Positions 1-8,861 of a DNA stretch of 22,408 nucleotides are shown here, one piece after another. Made by a program: the position numbers and the translations under genes. Source of the stretch: Dipylidium caninum (lineage: Eukaryota; Platyhelminthes; Cestoda; Cyclophyllidea; Dipylidiidae); the NCBI GenBank assembly GCA_017562135.1, contig QEYB01001524.1, positions 1 to 22,408 of the forward strand. The letters are read 5' to 3'. Below the pieces are notes generated by a model. That model searched no databases, was not told the origin of the DNA, and was given only the letters and a program-made list of their open reading frames with translations. Every line of letters begins with the position of its first letter. The stretch's first letter is position 1.

Positions 1-948
1 ACCCGGCATGGAAGCAATGTGTAGCGTATTATAGGAGAATAGAAATGGAGGGGTGAGAAGGGGTTTGAGTTCACCATTCAAATATTGCCGCGAGTACCAT
101 TGGATGAGATTTCCTTGGAGCGTCATCTTTCCCCTGAGCTGAAGGCTAGAGAGCTCAGCCGAGAGCTCTCTCGCGCTCAGTGTGCCAATTTCGAGCCCTT
201 ATGGTGATTTGGGGAGGGCCGGGTACGTTAAGAGAATGGCGTTGGTGTGACTGCGCGATGACTAATGGCAGGCGGGACGAGAACGGCTACATGCAATAAG
301 TCTTGCAGTCATCATCAATGAGAGTTCCAGGCAAGGTAAGAGTTGGAGGAAGACAGTCGCACGGTATAGGGTGCATTGCAGCATCTTGCGTGCGCGCACT
401 ATTGGATGAATTTCTTTGCTCCTCTTTTCTAGGCACGACCCGTGCTCTGGCCCCTGAGACACGCTTGATCATTTGTGCTGCCATTCGCGCTTCTTTGCTC
501 ATCTTCGGTTGGCGCACCTGCGCTCGGACAAGGGAATGTGGTCGATGTGAAGGGACAATGGGACACGTCAGACGGTCTTGCGCCTAATCGAGGCAAAGGA
601 GTTCAGGATTTTGAGAGAATGAGGCTCAGTATTAGAGCTGGCTTGCTCATTAAATGCGTTGCACATTGGCCTCAATTTCTGCAAATCTTCCTAAAGTCAG
701 AGACCTTCTCGTGCCCGGTGCAACAGCCTTTGGCAGTTCAGTGCTGCCACACTCTCGACTCAGCTATTGCCATAATGTTAGTCGCACGCCGGAAGAGGGG
801 TCAAGAAAAGTGAGTTCAGTCCGGGAGGAAGAACAATTGGCGAAAAGTACACATGCAAAGGTCTCTGCACAGTATTTAGCTAGAGCTCAAAAGGTCAGAT
901 GATTGGATGAAGGAATTGAGGGAGAAGGGGTTCCATCTTGGGACATTT
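1..948 (-). repeat. Decayed edge of the 190-bp satellite array
   Basis: Degenerate copies of the satellite unit in the left-arm orientation. Recognisable landmarks are ATTGGATGAGATTTCC at about 102, CAGTGTGCCAATTTCGAGC near 179, ATGCAATAAGTCTTGC near 291, ATTGGATGAATTTC near 400, and GACAAGGGAATGTGG near 528. Copies here contain insertions and many substitutions, so spacing is irregular. The array probably continues beyond the left edge of the window. Short open frames here are translations of repeat sequence, not genes. A perfect 9-bp hairpin (148-156 with 163-171) lies in one degenerate copy. Confidence 0.75.
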
Positions 949-1735
949 GGATGAATTTTGCCTCTTCCTAGGAGACCGCGGCCCTGAGAGCCTTGCGTCG
1001 TGTGCCAATTCCGCGCTTCCTTGGTTGGGACGGACAAGGGAATGGTGAGGAGGACAATGGGACACCAGGCAAGGCTTGCGCCAATAGGCAAGTTAGATTG
1101 AGAGGAATGAGGCAGAAGGGCCCAACTTCGGACAATGGATGAATTTTGCCTCTTCCTAGGAGAACCCCAGCGCCCTGAGAGCCTTGCGTCAGTGTGCCAA
1201 TTCGCGCTTCTTGGTGGGAGGGGCGGAAAGGAAGTGGTGAGGAGGACAATGGACACATGCAAGTCTTGCACCAATGAGCAAGGTAGTGGAGAAAGAATGA
1301 GGGAGAAGGGGTTCCATCTTGCGGACATTGGATGAATTTTGCCTCTTCCTAGGAGACCGCGGCCTGAGAGCCTTGCGTCAGTGTGCCAATTCGCGCTTCT
1401 TCGTGGGAACGCGGACAAGGGAAGTGGTGAGGAGGACAATGGACACATGCAAGTCTTGCACAAATGATGCAAGGTAGATTGGAGAAGAATGAGGGAGATG
1501 GGCTCCATCTTGCGGACATTGGATGAATTTTGCCTCTTCCTAGGAGACCGCGCCCTGAGAGCCTTGCGTCAGTGTGCCAATTCGCGCTTCTTGTTGGGAG
1601 GCGGACAAGGGAAGTGGTGAGGAGGACAATGGGACACAGGCAAGGCTTGCGCCAATGAGCAAGTTAAATTTGAGAGGAATGAGGCAAGAAGGCCCGCAAC
1701 TGTGCAGGCATTGGGATGAATTCTTGCCTCTTCCT
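949..1735 (-). repeat. Satellite array, left arm, well-preserved units
   Basis: Tandem units starting at the landmark GGATGAATTTTGCCTCTTCC at about 949, 1137, 1330, 1521 and 1714 (this last copy reads GGATGAATTCTTGCCTCTTCC), a spacing of 188-193 bp. Each unit runs GGATGAATTTTGCCTCTTCC, then AGGAGACCGCG, GCCTTGCGTCAGTGTGCCAA, TTCGCGCTTCTTGGTGGGAG, GGAAGTGGTGAGGAGGACAA, ACACATGCAAGTCTTGC and GAATGAGGGAGAAGGGG. Units differ mainly by one-base indels in homopolymers. This is the reverse complement of the right-arm unit. The 210-codon open frame on the minus strand across this arm is repeat translation. Confidence 0.95.
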
Positions 1736-1773
1736 GACGTAGATCTCCTTAGGAAGAGGCCAAAAATTCATCC
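1714..1773. repeat. Head-to-head inversion junction of the satellite
   Basis: GATGAATTCTTGCCTCTTCCT (1715-1735) is followed, after the spacer GACGTAGATCTCCTT (1736-1750), by AGGAAGAGGCCAAAAATTCA (1751-1770) and TCC. The two sides are near-perfect reverse complements. Left of this point every unit reads in one direction and right of it every unit reads in the other. It is therefore an inversion point inside the array, and a DNA or RNA strand crossing it could fold into a very long imperfect hairpin. A chimeric or fold-back long read in the assembly could give the same picture. Confidence 0.9.
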
Positions 1774-3164
1774 AAGGGGGACAAGCAGGATGGAAGCCCC
1801 GTGTCCCTCATTCTTCTCCCAATCCACCTTGGCATGCATTGGCTGCAAGACTTGCATGTGTCCCATTTGTTCTCCTCACCAACTTCCTTGCCTCGCCTCT
1901 CCCACCAAGAAGCGCGAATTGGCACACTGACGGCAAGAGCTTTTCAGGGGCGGTCTCTAGGAGGAGGCAAAAATTCATTCCAATTGACCAGCAAGATGGA
2001 GCCGTCTCCCTCATTCTTCTCCAATCAACTTGCATTCATTGCGTGCAAGACTTGGCATGTGTCCCATTGTCCTCCTCACCACTTCCCTTCTCCGCTCCCA
2101 AACAAAGAGCCGCGAATGGCCACCACTACGCCAAGGCTTCAGGCCGCAGGTTCTAGGAAGGGCCAAAATTTCATCCAATTGACAGCAGGATGGAGCCCGT
2201 GTCACTCATTCTTTCTCCAATCAACCTTGCATCATGGGCAGGATTGCATGATGTCCATTTTTCTCCTCACCACTTTGCCTTGTCCGCCTCCCACAAGAAG
2301 CGCGAATTTGGACCACTACGCAAGGCTCTCAGGGGCGCGGTCTCTAGAAGGAGGCAAAAATTACATCCACATCGTCCAGCAAGTGGAAGCCCGTCTCCCT
2401 CATTCTTCCCCAATCTGCCGTTGGCATCTTGGGTTCGCAATACTTGCATGTGGGCCCATTGTCCCTCCTCACCACTTCCCCTTGTCCTGCCTCCCCCCCA
2501 AGAAGCGCGAATTGGGCACACCTGACGCAAGGCTCTTCAGGAGCGCCAGGTCTTCCTAGGATAGACGGCAAAAATTCATTCCAATGACAGACAAGAGATG
2601 GAAATTGCCCCCGTCTCCTCTCATTCTGCTCCATATCCACCTTGCTATCATTGTGGTGCAAGACTTGCATGTGTCCCATTGTCCGTGTACACCAGCTTCC
2701 GATTGTCTGCCTCCCCAAACAAGCAGCGAATGTCACACTGACGCAAGCTTTCAAGCGCCGCGCTGGTCTCGCCTAGGAAGAGGCCAAAATTCGCCCACAT
2801 TGTCCACAGATGGCAGCCTTCTCTCATCCTTTCATCCAATCTAACCTAGCATCATTGTTTGCGCAGGATTCCATGGTCTCCCATGTCCTCGTCACCATTG
2901 TCTTCCCTTGTTCCGCCTCCCCACCACTTCCCTGTCCGCCTCCCCACAAAGAAGCGCGATTGGCACAACGAGCAAGGCTCTTTCAGGCGCGCCGGCGGTC
3001 TCCTATGTCCTAGAGGCAAATTCAGGCCAATGATCCAAAGATGAGCCCCTTCACTTCTCCCTCATTCCTTCTCCAATCACCCTTGCAGGACATTGGCATG
3101 CAGGACTATGTTGTGTCAATTTGTCCTCACTCCTCACCATTATCCCTTGTCCGCCTCCCCACCA
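1751..3164 (+). repeat. Satellite array, right arm, diverged units
   Basis: Units in the opposite orientation to the left arm, marked by TAGGAAGAGGCAAAATTCATCC or variants at about 1751, 1958, 2154, 2345, 2557, 2774 and 3011. Spacing is 191-237 bp. These copies carry more indels and small duplications than those after 3406; for example the CCTCCCCACCACTTCCC block is duplicated near 2910-2945. Overlapping open frames on both strands change frame from unit to unit and show no constraint beyond the repeat itself. Confidence 0.93.
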
Positions 3165-3235
3165 ACGATAAGCGGTGCTCAAGCGCTCAGTAAGCTGCAA
3201 AATCTCATAGTCAGCAGATTGGGCAATAGTCCAAT

Positions 3236-3280
3236 GGGGTGTTGTTTAGGGGGCGGTGTGGGGGTGGGGATTGGCTGGGG
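3236..3280 (+). other. G-quadruplex-forming motif
   Basis: Runs of four or five G at 3236-3239, 3249-3253, 3260-3264, 3266-3269 and 3277-3280. The last four are separated by loops of 6, 1 and 7 bases, which fits the classic intramolecular quadruplex pattern with runs of at least four. It is the strongest G-run cluster in the window and lies inside the insert that breaks the satellite. Confidence 0.75.
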
Positions 3281-3372
3281 TGTCGTCGTAGGAGGAAGGA
3301 GTGTGTCGCGAAGGAATGAGTAATACCATTACTGTCAAGGAGCTCAAGTGGACTCCCGTATGCGGACAGTGT

Positions 3373-3392
3373 GATGGTGGATCTCCACCATC
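3373..3392. repeat. Perfect short inverted repeat
   Basis: GATGGTGGA (3373-3381), TC, TCCACCATC (3384-3392). This is a 9-bp stem with a 2-base centre inside the non-satellite insert. Such a tight loop is more likely to be cruciform-type DNA than a stable RNA hairpin. Function is unknown. Confidence 0.7.
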
Positions 3393-3405
3393 TGTTGTGA
3401 TGCAT

Positions 3406-5474
3406 TGGTTGACAAGACTTGGTAGTGCATTGTGCCCATTAGTCCTCCTCACCACTTCCCTTGTCCGCCTCCCCAGAAGCGCGAATTGGCACACTGAGCA
3501 AGGCTCTCAGGGCGCGGTCTCCTAGGAAGAGGCAAATTCATCCCAATGTCAGCAAGATGGAGCCCCTTCTCTTTACATTTCGCCCAATCTGCCTTGCATC
3601 ATTGGTGCAGGACTTCATGTGTCCCATTGTCCTCCTCACCACTTCCTTGTCCGCCTCCCCACCAAGAAGCGCGAATTGGCACACTGACGCAAGGCCTCTC
3701 AGGGCGCGAGTCTCCTAGGATAGGCAAAAATCATCCAATGTCAGCAAGATGGAGCCCCTTCTTACCTCATTCTTCCCCAATCTGCCTTGCAACATTGGTG
3801 CAGGACTTGCATTGTGTCTCATTGTTCCTCCTCACCACTTCCCTTGTTTCCGCCTCCCCACCAAGAAGCGCGAAATTGCACACTGACGCAAGGCTTCAGG
3901 GCGCGGTCTCCTAGGAAGAGGCAAAATTCTGCCCTTATCCTGCCTTTGCAGTTCAGCCTCCTCAGACCAAGAAGCGCGAATGGATTTCTACCTCATTCTT
4001 CCCCAATCTGCCTAATGCAACATTGGTGCAGGACTTGCATGTGTTCATTGTCGTCCTCACCACTTCCCTTGTCCGCCCTCCCCACCAAGAAGCGCGAATT
4101 GGCACACTGACGCAAGCTCTCAGGCGCGGTCTCCTAGGAAGAGGGCAAAATACATCCAATGTCATCAAGATGGAGCCCCTTCTCCCTCATTCTTCCCCAA
4201 TCTGCCTTGCAACATTGGTCAGGACTTGCATGTGTCTCATTGTCCTCCTCACCACTTCCTTGTCCGCGCCTCCCCACCAAGAAGCGCGAATTGGCACACT
4301 GGCCGGCTCTCAGGGCGCGGGCAAGCCTCCGTTTCCTAGGAAGAGTCAAAATTCATCCAATGTCAGCAAGATGGAGCCCCTTCTCCCTCATTCTGCCCTA
4401 ATCTGCCTTGCATCATTGGTGCAGGACTTGTATGTGTTCCCATTGTCCTCTCTCACCATTCCCTTGTTCCGCCTCCCCACCAAGAAGCGCGGAATTGGCA
4501 CACTGACGCAAGGCTCTCAGCGCGCGGTCTCCTAGGAAGAGGCAAAATTCAGCCAATGTCCACAAGATGGGGGCCTTCTCCTTCATTCTCCTCCAATCCT
4601 ACACTTGCATCATTGGTGCAGGACTTGCATGTGTCCCATTGTACCCCTCACCCATTTCCCTCGTCCGCCTCCCCTCCATGAAGCGCGAAATTGGCACACT
4701 GACGCGAGGCTCTCAGGCGCGGTCTCCTAGGAAGAGTCAAAATTCATTCAATGTCAGCAAGAAGGAGCCCCTTCTCCCTCATTCTTCCCCAATCTGCCTT
4801 GCAACATTGGTGCAGGACTTGCATGTGTCTCATTTTGTCCTCCTCACCACCTTCCCTTGTCCGCCTCCCACCAAGAAGCGCGAATTGGCACACTGACGCA
4901 AGGCTCTCAGGGCGCGGTCTCCTAGAAGAGGCAAAATTCATCCAATGTCAGCAAGATGAAAAGCCCCGTCTCCCCTCATTCTTCTCCAATCCACCTTGCA
5001 TCATTGGTGCAAGACTTGCATGTGTCCCATTGTCCTCCGTCACCACTTCCCTTGTCCGCCTCCCCACCAAGAAGCGCGAATTGGACACTGACGCAAGGCT
5101 CTCAGGGGCGGTCTCCTAGGAAGATGCAAAATTCATCCAATGTCAGCAAGATGGAGCCCCATCTCCCTCATTCTTCCTCAATCTGCTTGCATCATTGGTG
5201 CAGGACTTGCATGTGTCCCATTTGTCCTCCTCACCACTTCCCTTGTCCGCCTCCCACCAAGAAGCACGAATTGGCACACTGACGCAAGGCTCTTCAGGCG
5301 CGCCGTCTCCTAGGAAGAGGCAAAATTCATCCAATGTCCGCAAGTTGGAGCCCTTCTCCTCATTATTCTCCAATCTACCTTGCCTCATTGGCGCAAGCCT
5401 TGCATGTGTCCCATTGTCCTCCTCACCACTTCCCTTGTCCGCCTCCCCCAAGAAGCGCTAATTTTGCGCACTGA
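3406..5474 (+). repeat. Satellite array, right arm, homogeneous units
   Basis: High-identity tandem copies with the TAGGAAGAGG landmark at about 3523, 3716, 3912, 4135, 4337, 4533, 4728, 4923, 5117 and 5311. Most spacings are 193-196 bp; two longer ones (223 and 202) come from small insertions, including an extra piece near 3930-3990. The unit ends in GAAGCGCGAATTGGCACACT, GACGCAAGGCTCTCAGGGCG, then CGGTCTCC. The final copy stops within GCGCACTGAC at about 5474, directly against unique T-rich DNA. In each unit two frames are closed by the TGA of CACTGACGC and the TAG of CCTAGGAAG, and frames drift because the period is not a fixed multiple of three. Confidence 0.96.
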
Positions 5475-6073
5475 CATTTTTTTCTCTTGAACTTTCTCAT
5501 TCCTTCAGTTAATCTGTTTTTTAGTTTCCATTCCTTTTCTTTTCAATGTCTTTGCTCCATTGGCGGCTTTGTTTTTCCTTTCCCTTTTCTTCCCCATTAA
5601 TTCTTTGAACCTGACTTCTCTTTTTTTAATTCCCAATTTCACAGTCATATGCGCATATATTTTTTGTTTATCCCTCTGCTTGTCACCCTGTTAGAATTTC
5701 TTCACCTTTTATTTTGGCTCATCACTGTGCCGTCTCCGAATGTTTACGCTGTTGCTATTTCTGGCTGGAATTTCTTTCTATTGTTTTACCTCTCCATTGA
5801 TACTTAGAATGAAATTCGATATTTCGATGTGTGTCATTTAATATCCACATTCTCTCTTTATTTTTGTTCCTTTCAATCTCCGAGTCTTCTACGTTTATAA
5901 TCGACTGTAAGTTCGCAATTCATTTGTGCTGGAAGAGGTTCATCTTTGCCTGCTCGTCCTGTTCGGTTGCGGTATTCAGCGTTAATATACCACTTTGAAT
6001 TCACACACGCCCACAATTGTATTTCCTAAATTCTGCTCGCCTATCTCACCTCTCGCTTTTCTTTCTTGACCAG
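5475..6073. other. T/C-rich unique tract flanking the array
   Basis: About 600 bp of strongly pyrimidine-biased plus strand, with many TTTTCT, TTCCTTTTC and TTTTTTT runs, between the last satellite copy and the splice acceptor at 6073. It holds no open frame worth reporting. The bias weakens after about 5780 but returns at 6035-6070. It may be intronic (a long pyrimidine tract ahead of a 3' splice site) or a low-complexity array border. Confidence 0.6.
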
Positions 6074-6267
6074 TGATGAACTATCACGTGGCTGAATCAG
6101 AAAATAAATCACACCAAGCTGGAAAACGTGACGAAGTTATGTTGCAGCGAAAGTGTCCTCCCGTCGTCAGCTGTGTTTTGACAATTCGGCGCAAGGCTGA
6201 AAAGAATGTGATTGCACCGAGGATGACAGTCTTCAATCTAGAGAGGAGAGGAGGAGTCACGAGGTGA
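6074..6267 (+). CDS. Candidate exon after a very strong splice acceptor
   Basis: The 3' splice site is one of the best in the window: CTCTCGCTTTTCTTTCTTGACCAG ends at 6073. The sequence then reads TG followed at once by ATG (6076) and 63 codons to a TGA at 6265-6267. The peptide begins MNYHVAESENKSHQAGKRDE and ends NLERRGGVTR; it is charged, has no membrane segment, and belongs to no family I recognise. A donor-like GAG|GTGAAG lies at 6263/6264, just before the stop, so the exon may be internal and end there. Its exit phase (2) does not match the entry phase of the next candidate at 6629, so the two cannot be joined directly. Chance open frames of this length are expected; the splice acceptor is the main support. 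Confidence 0.3.
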
Positions 6268-6628
6268 AGCTGATGTGGATGGGTGGGTGTCAGCCCGTGA
6301 AAGGTAATGTCAACGCTTTGGCAAGGATGACAGGACCAGTCAGGAAAGAGAGGGAAACGGATTTGTGGGTGGAGAAATATGAGGCGGGTTTGTCAAAACG
6401 GCAATTCACTTAGTCAAAGACACAACAGCTGCTGGTATTGACAGATCGGCAAACGGTTTTATGATGTGAAGTCCTAAACTTCTACGAGCCGCTTTATTTG
6501 AAAGTGGGATGACGGCTACCAGATTGACCGTCGTTACCAGTTGGCGCGACTTTCAAACGACATTGACTCGGTAGCCCACGTCAACTTTGCCTTGCTCTCT
6601 TTTTTCCTAACTCAAATACTCCTTTCAG

Positions 6629-6706
6629 TTAGACTGATTAGCCAAGTTTGCCAACTTGACTTTCATCCAGTTACTCATTCAGGAGTTACAGAAAGACAGT
6701 CAAAAG
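6629..6706 (+). CDS. Candidate internal exon, 78 nt
   Basis: Flanked by textbook signals. Upstream are a branch-like CTAAC (6617-6621 region) and the tract ACTCCTTTCAG ending at 6628; downstream is AAAAG|GTGAGAG at 6706/6707. Only one of three frames is open through it, entering in phase 1 and leaving in phase 1. The length of 78 nt preserves frame. The peptide reads RLISQVCQLDFHPVTHSGVT then ERQSK. No family recognised. Joining to a weak acceptor at 6900 would continue in frame into 6901-7115. The acceptor, donor and single open frame together make this more credible than a bare open frame, but there is no homology support. Confidence 0.38.
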
Positions 6707-6900
6707 GTGAGAGTTGATTTCAAACCGACGCCACACTCACCAGAGGCGCTATTTCACATTCGCTGAAAGGCAATACGAAGACCACTAAATCCTCTCACAC
6801 ACCACTACCTAACATGGTCTCTCTGGATCTGGCGAGGTAAACGAGGAGAACGGCACGTTTCGTTTCGCCACTCAAGCTGCCTGACTGGGGCGCGTGGCAG

Positions 6901-7115
6901 TTGAGATGTGGAGCGTTTCTGTCCACACCTTCATGCCTCCGTCCATTTCTGACCAGGTGCGTCAATTCTTCGGTTTTCTTGTGAGAAAGGGAGGAATCCA
7001 TCCTGAATCTGGTACAGGCAAAAGGCGAAGGTCAACGAAAACAACGCACTGCCTAGTGGTGCAACGCACAGATTGCAAATGGAAATGCTTGCAGGGCCCA
7101 CTTGGTCAGATGTGA
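6901..7115 (+). CDS. Candidate terminal exon, about 71 codons
   Basis: The frame is open from 6885 to the TGA at 7113-7115. An acceptor at GCGTGGCAG (ending 6900) gives entry in phase 1, matching the exit of the exon at 6629-6706, with an intron of 194 nt (6707-6900). Its pyrimidine tract is poor. The peptide includes EMWSVSVHTFMPPSISDQVR, then QFFGFLVRKGG, a basic run GKRRRSTKTT, and CLVVQRTDCKWKCLQ. An internal donor-like ACCAG|GTGCGT at about 6957 could shorten it. Unrecognised; nuclear or basic character is the only visible property. Confidence 0.28.
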
Positions 7116-7487
7116 GGGCTCCTTTAGACTACGTCTCTAGCTGTGCAGACGAGCAGGCACTTGAGAGTGCACAGAATGGGGACCAATCGTCATCTCCCAG
7201 TTGTCTGTTCGCCTCTGAGCTCACAGTACAAGTGTGAATAGATGACAGTTGCTGAATAATATATCCGGGGGACTTCTTCGGGATTGAGACTCCACTTAAC
7301 CTTCGAAGCGAGTTGATTAATTACTTGACACGTACTGAAGTGAAGAAGAAATTACGAGAAAAAAATTTGAGTAAAAGAAGCATTGCTATCATGAGGAGAA
7401 ATACGCGCTTCTTATCAGGAATGAGCATTGTAAGAAGTTGTTTTGTCGGGAAAGTCATTTTCAACCCTCGACCTCCCCCCAACACAG

Positions 7488-7622
7488 CCAGACATGTCTA
7501 ATTATGAGATGGTGAAAGCTCCGGCCTTAGACAACCTTGCTGAACACTCATCCTACGCGACCACTCCAAGGAGCCGTGTTCGTCGTTCAAACGTATCGTT
7601 GGAGTACTTCAGATGTTGTTGA
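7488..7622 (+). CDS. Small candidate exon or ORF (MSNYEMVK...)
   Basis: The tract CCTCGACCTCCCCCCAACACAG, ending at 7487, is a good acceptor. The following frame reads P-D then ATG at 7494 and 42 codons to TGA at 7620-7622. The peptide starts MSNYEMVKAPALDNLAEHSS and ends RRSNVSLEYFRCC. Too short to be in most ORF lists. No family recognised. The Cys-Cys end could suggest lipidation, but that is speculation. An overlapping frame at 7313-7501 is lysine/arginine-rich and without splice support. Confidence 0.25.
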   Translation, partial: PDMSNYEMVKAPALDNLAEHSSYATTPRSRVRRSNVSLEYFRCC

Positions 7623-8450
7623 GCATCGTTCCGCTAGAAGCACTTTGGCAATATCGGCGCCGTCGTGACGATGACCACATTGCTTACTGGTGTGCTCCTT
7701 GTAGTCGTGTCCACCCGTCACTTTCGCTACCATAACGACTCACGAAAGTACGAGTCAGAAAAGTACCTTTTATGGAGGAGCTGGAAACAAACAAACAAAA
7801 TCACTGAAGGGGAGTGCACTTTGGAGGACCATTTAATCGGTACAGGAACTAGGCGGATTCCCCCGTACTGAGCTGTAAAATAATGCCCAACGGGGGCCTG
7901 AAGTTTAATTCTCCCAAACCTAAGTCGTAAGACGAAAGAATGAATGAGGATACAAGATGTTGAAGTTCGACTTGGATGGCAGGTTTAGGCGATGGGTAAT
8001 GTGTCATTTCGAAGTTCGCTCGTGCCGCCACTAACCGAAGTTTTTGCATGTGTATTATCTCACATTTGCCGCCCGTTGAGCTGGCCAAAGTCATAAATAT
8101 GAGAAGCGTCGGGCTTCGACGTAGACGAGGAACACGTTGTAAACCCATATGGTCATGCTATTTTAAGCGTAACTGCACTATCCCGTTAACTTGAATCAGC
8201 AGATCGTTCTGCTAAGTTAATTAAGATTATGGTCTTACACCTGGGGTGGATCGCACATGCGTGTGGACATTGCTCCCTAAGTTTGTGCTCCTGTGTGTCA
8301 CAAAGTTTCGACTGGAGTTCGAGAGTAATGGTAGTGTTCTGGGCCTCCTGTACTTGATAGCTGTTTTTGTCTCACCCATTAAAATGATCTCATCAATTTT
8401 AGGTCTTTTCAAGTCATTTACCATCGCTTCTGATTTAGATTGTCCGTTAA
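7623..8450. other. Gene-poor stretch with weak open frames only
   Basis: Contains a minus-strand open frame at 7849-8148 (99 codons, with a PSPKPAIQVELQHLVSSFIL segment) and a hydrophobic plus frame at 8246-8455 (FVLLCVTKF and LGLLYLIAVFV segments). Neither has good flanking splice signals or a recognisable domain. At this base composition chance frames of 70-100 codons are expected on both strands, so I do not call them genes. Confidence 0.5.
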
Positions 8451-8678
8451 CTTAATTGTGAGCTCAAAGTCTGCGTTACTTGCACAAGGCTAAACGTGCC
8501 CTTCTGTCCAGCTCCATGTGCATTTTTTGTTGGTACCTTCCAAATGTCGGGTCTTCTTTGTTCGATCTGCCCCCTACCTTGTAATAATCGATCTAACTTT
8601 TTAACTCATCTTCGCACGCATGGGGTGGATGGTGACGCCACTCTTGTAGATGATGTCCTGTCAAGTTCCGCAGCGTAA
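8451..8678 (+). CDS. Open frame encoding one C2H2 zinc finger
   Basis: The frame is open from just after a TAA at 8448-8450 to the TAA at 8676-8678. An acceptor-like CCCTTCTGTCCAG ends at 8511 and enters this frame. The motif CSICPLPC...HLRTH at 8559-8621 fits C-X2-C-X12-H-X3-H exactly, with Phe and Leu in the core before the first His and LRTH at the end, as in classical C2H2 fingers that bind zinc and usually DNA or RNA. The tail GVDGDATLVDDVLSSSAA is acidic. A single finger followed by a stop could be the last exon of a transcription factor or a remnant of a retrotransposon that carries such a finger. Extra Cys residues upstream do not form a second clear finger. Confidence 0.4.
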   Translation, partial: LNCELKVCVTCTRLNVPFCPAPCAFFVGTFQMSGLLCSICPLPCNNRSNFLTHLRTHGVDGDATLVDDVLSSSAA

Positions 8679-8861
8679 GAGATCTTAGCCAGCATATTGG
8701 ACATCGTCACCCGATCGCTTCCAATAATAATCAGAAGCTCGAGCGCATCGCTGCTAAGCTTTCGTGTTGGAAAAAAGTCGGATCGTGAGCACCTCGGGCA
8801 TCTCTAGAGATTACCTTGTGATTTGTTATTTACGTCTTTTGTGGAGAGCGTCAGACAAAAC

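Larger units (their letters stand above)
3165..3405. other. Non-satellite insert interrupting one repeat unit
   Basis: Between the CCTCCCCACCAA block of one copy and the GCATTGGTTGACAAGACTTG block that resumes the unit lies about 240 bp that does not follow the satellite order. It contains five G-runs (3236-3280), a perfect 9-bp inverted repeat (3373-3392), and short stretches that look like inverted scraps of the satellite, such as CAGATTGGGCAATAG. It may be a rearranged and partly inverted repeat fragment or a small foreign insertion. I see no target-site duplication or transposon end. Confidence 0.6.

Noticed and set aside
1714..1773. Terminal inverted repeats of a DNA transposon
   Set aside because: The inverted arms are satellite units with more satellite on both sides. 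There is no transposase frame, target-site duplication or element body between them.
262..5461. Dozens of overlapping open frames on both strands (up to 252 codons) with recurring peptides such as KKRELAH and MCPLSSSPLP
   Set aside because: They are six-frame translations of the 190-bp satellite. Frames shift from unit to unit because unit lengths vary by single bases, the same DNA is open on both strands, and each unit carries TGA (CACTGACGC) and TAG (CCTAGG) in two frames. No frame is maintained across the array.
1..5474. CRISPR array or group of regulatory direct repeats
   Set aside because: The repeated unit is the whole 190 bp with no unique spacers, the array reverses direction, and the surrounding sequence is eukaryotic in character.
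7849..8455. Minus frame 7849-8148 and hydrophobic plus frame 8246-8455 as genes
   Set aside because: Neither has flanking signals or a domain; lengths are within chance expectation.
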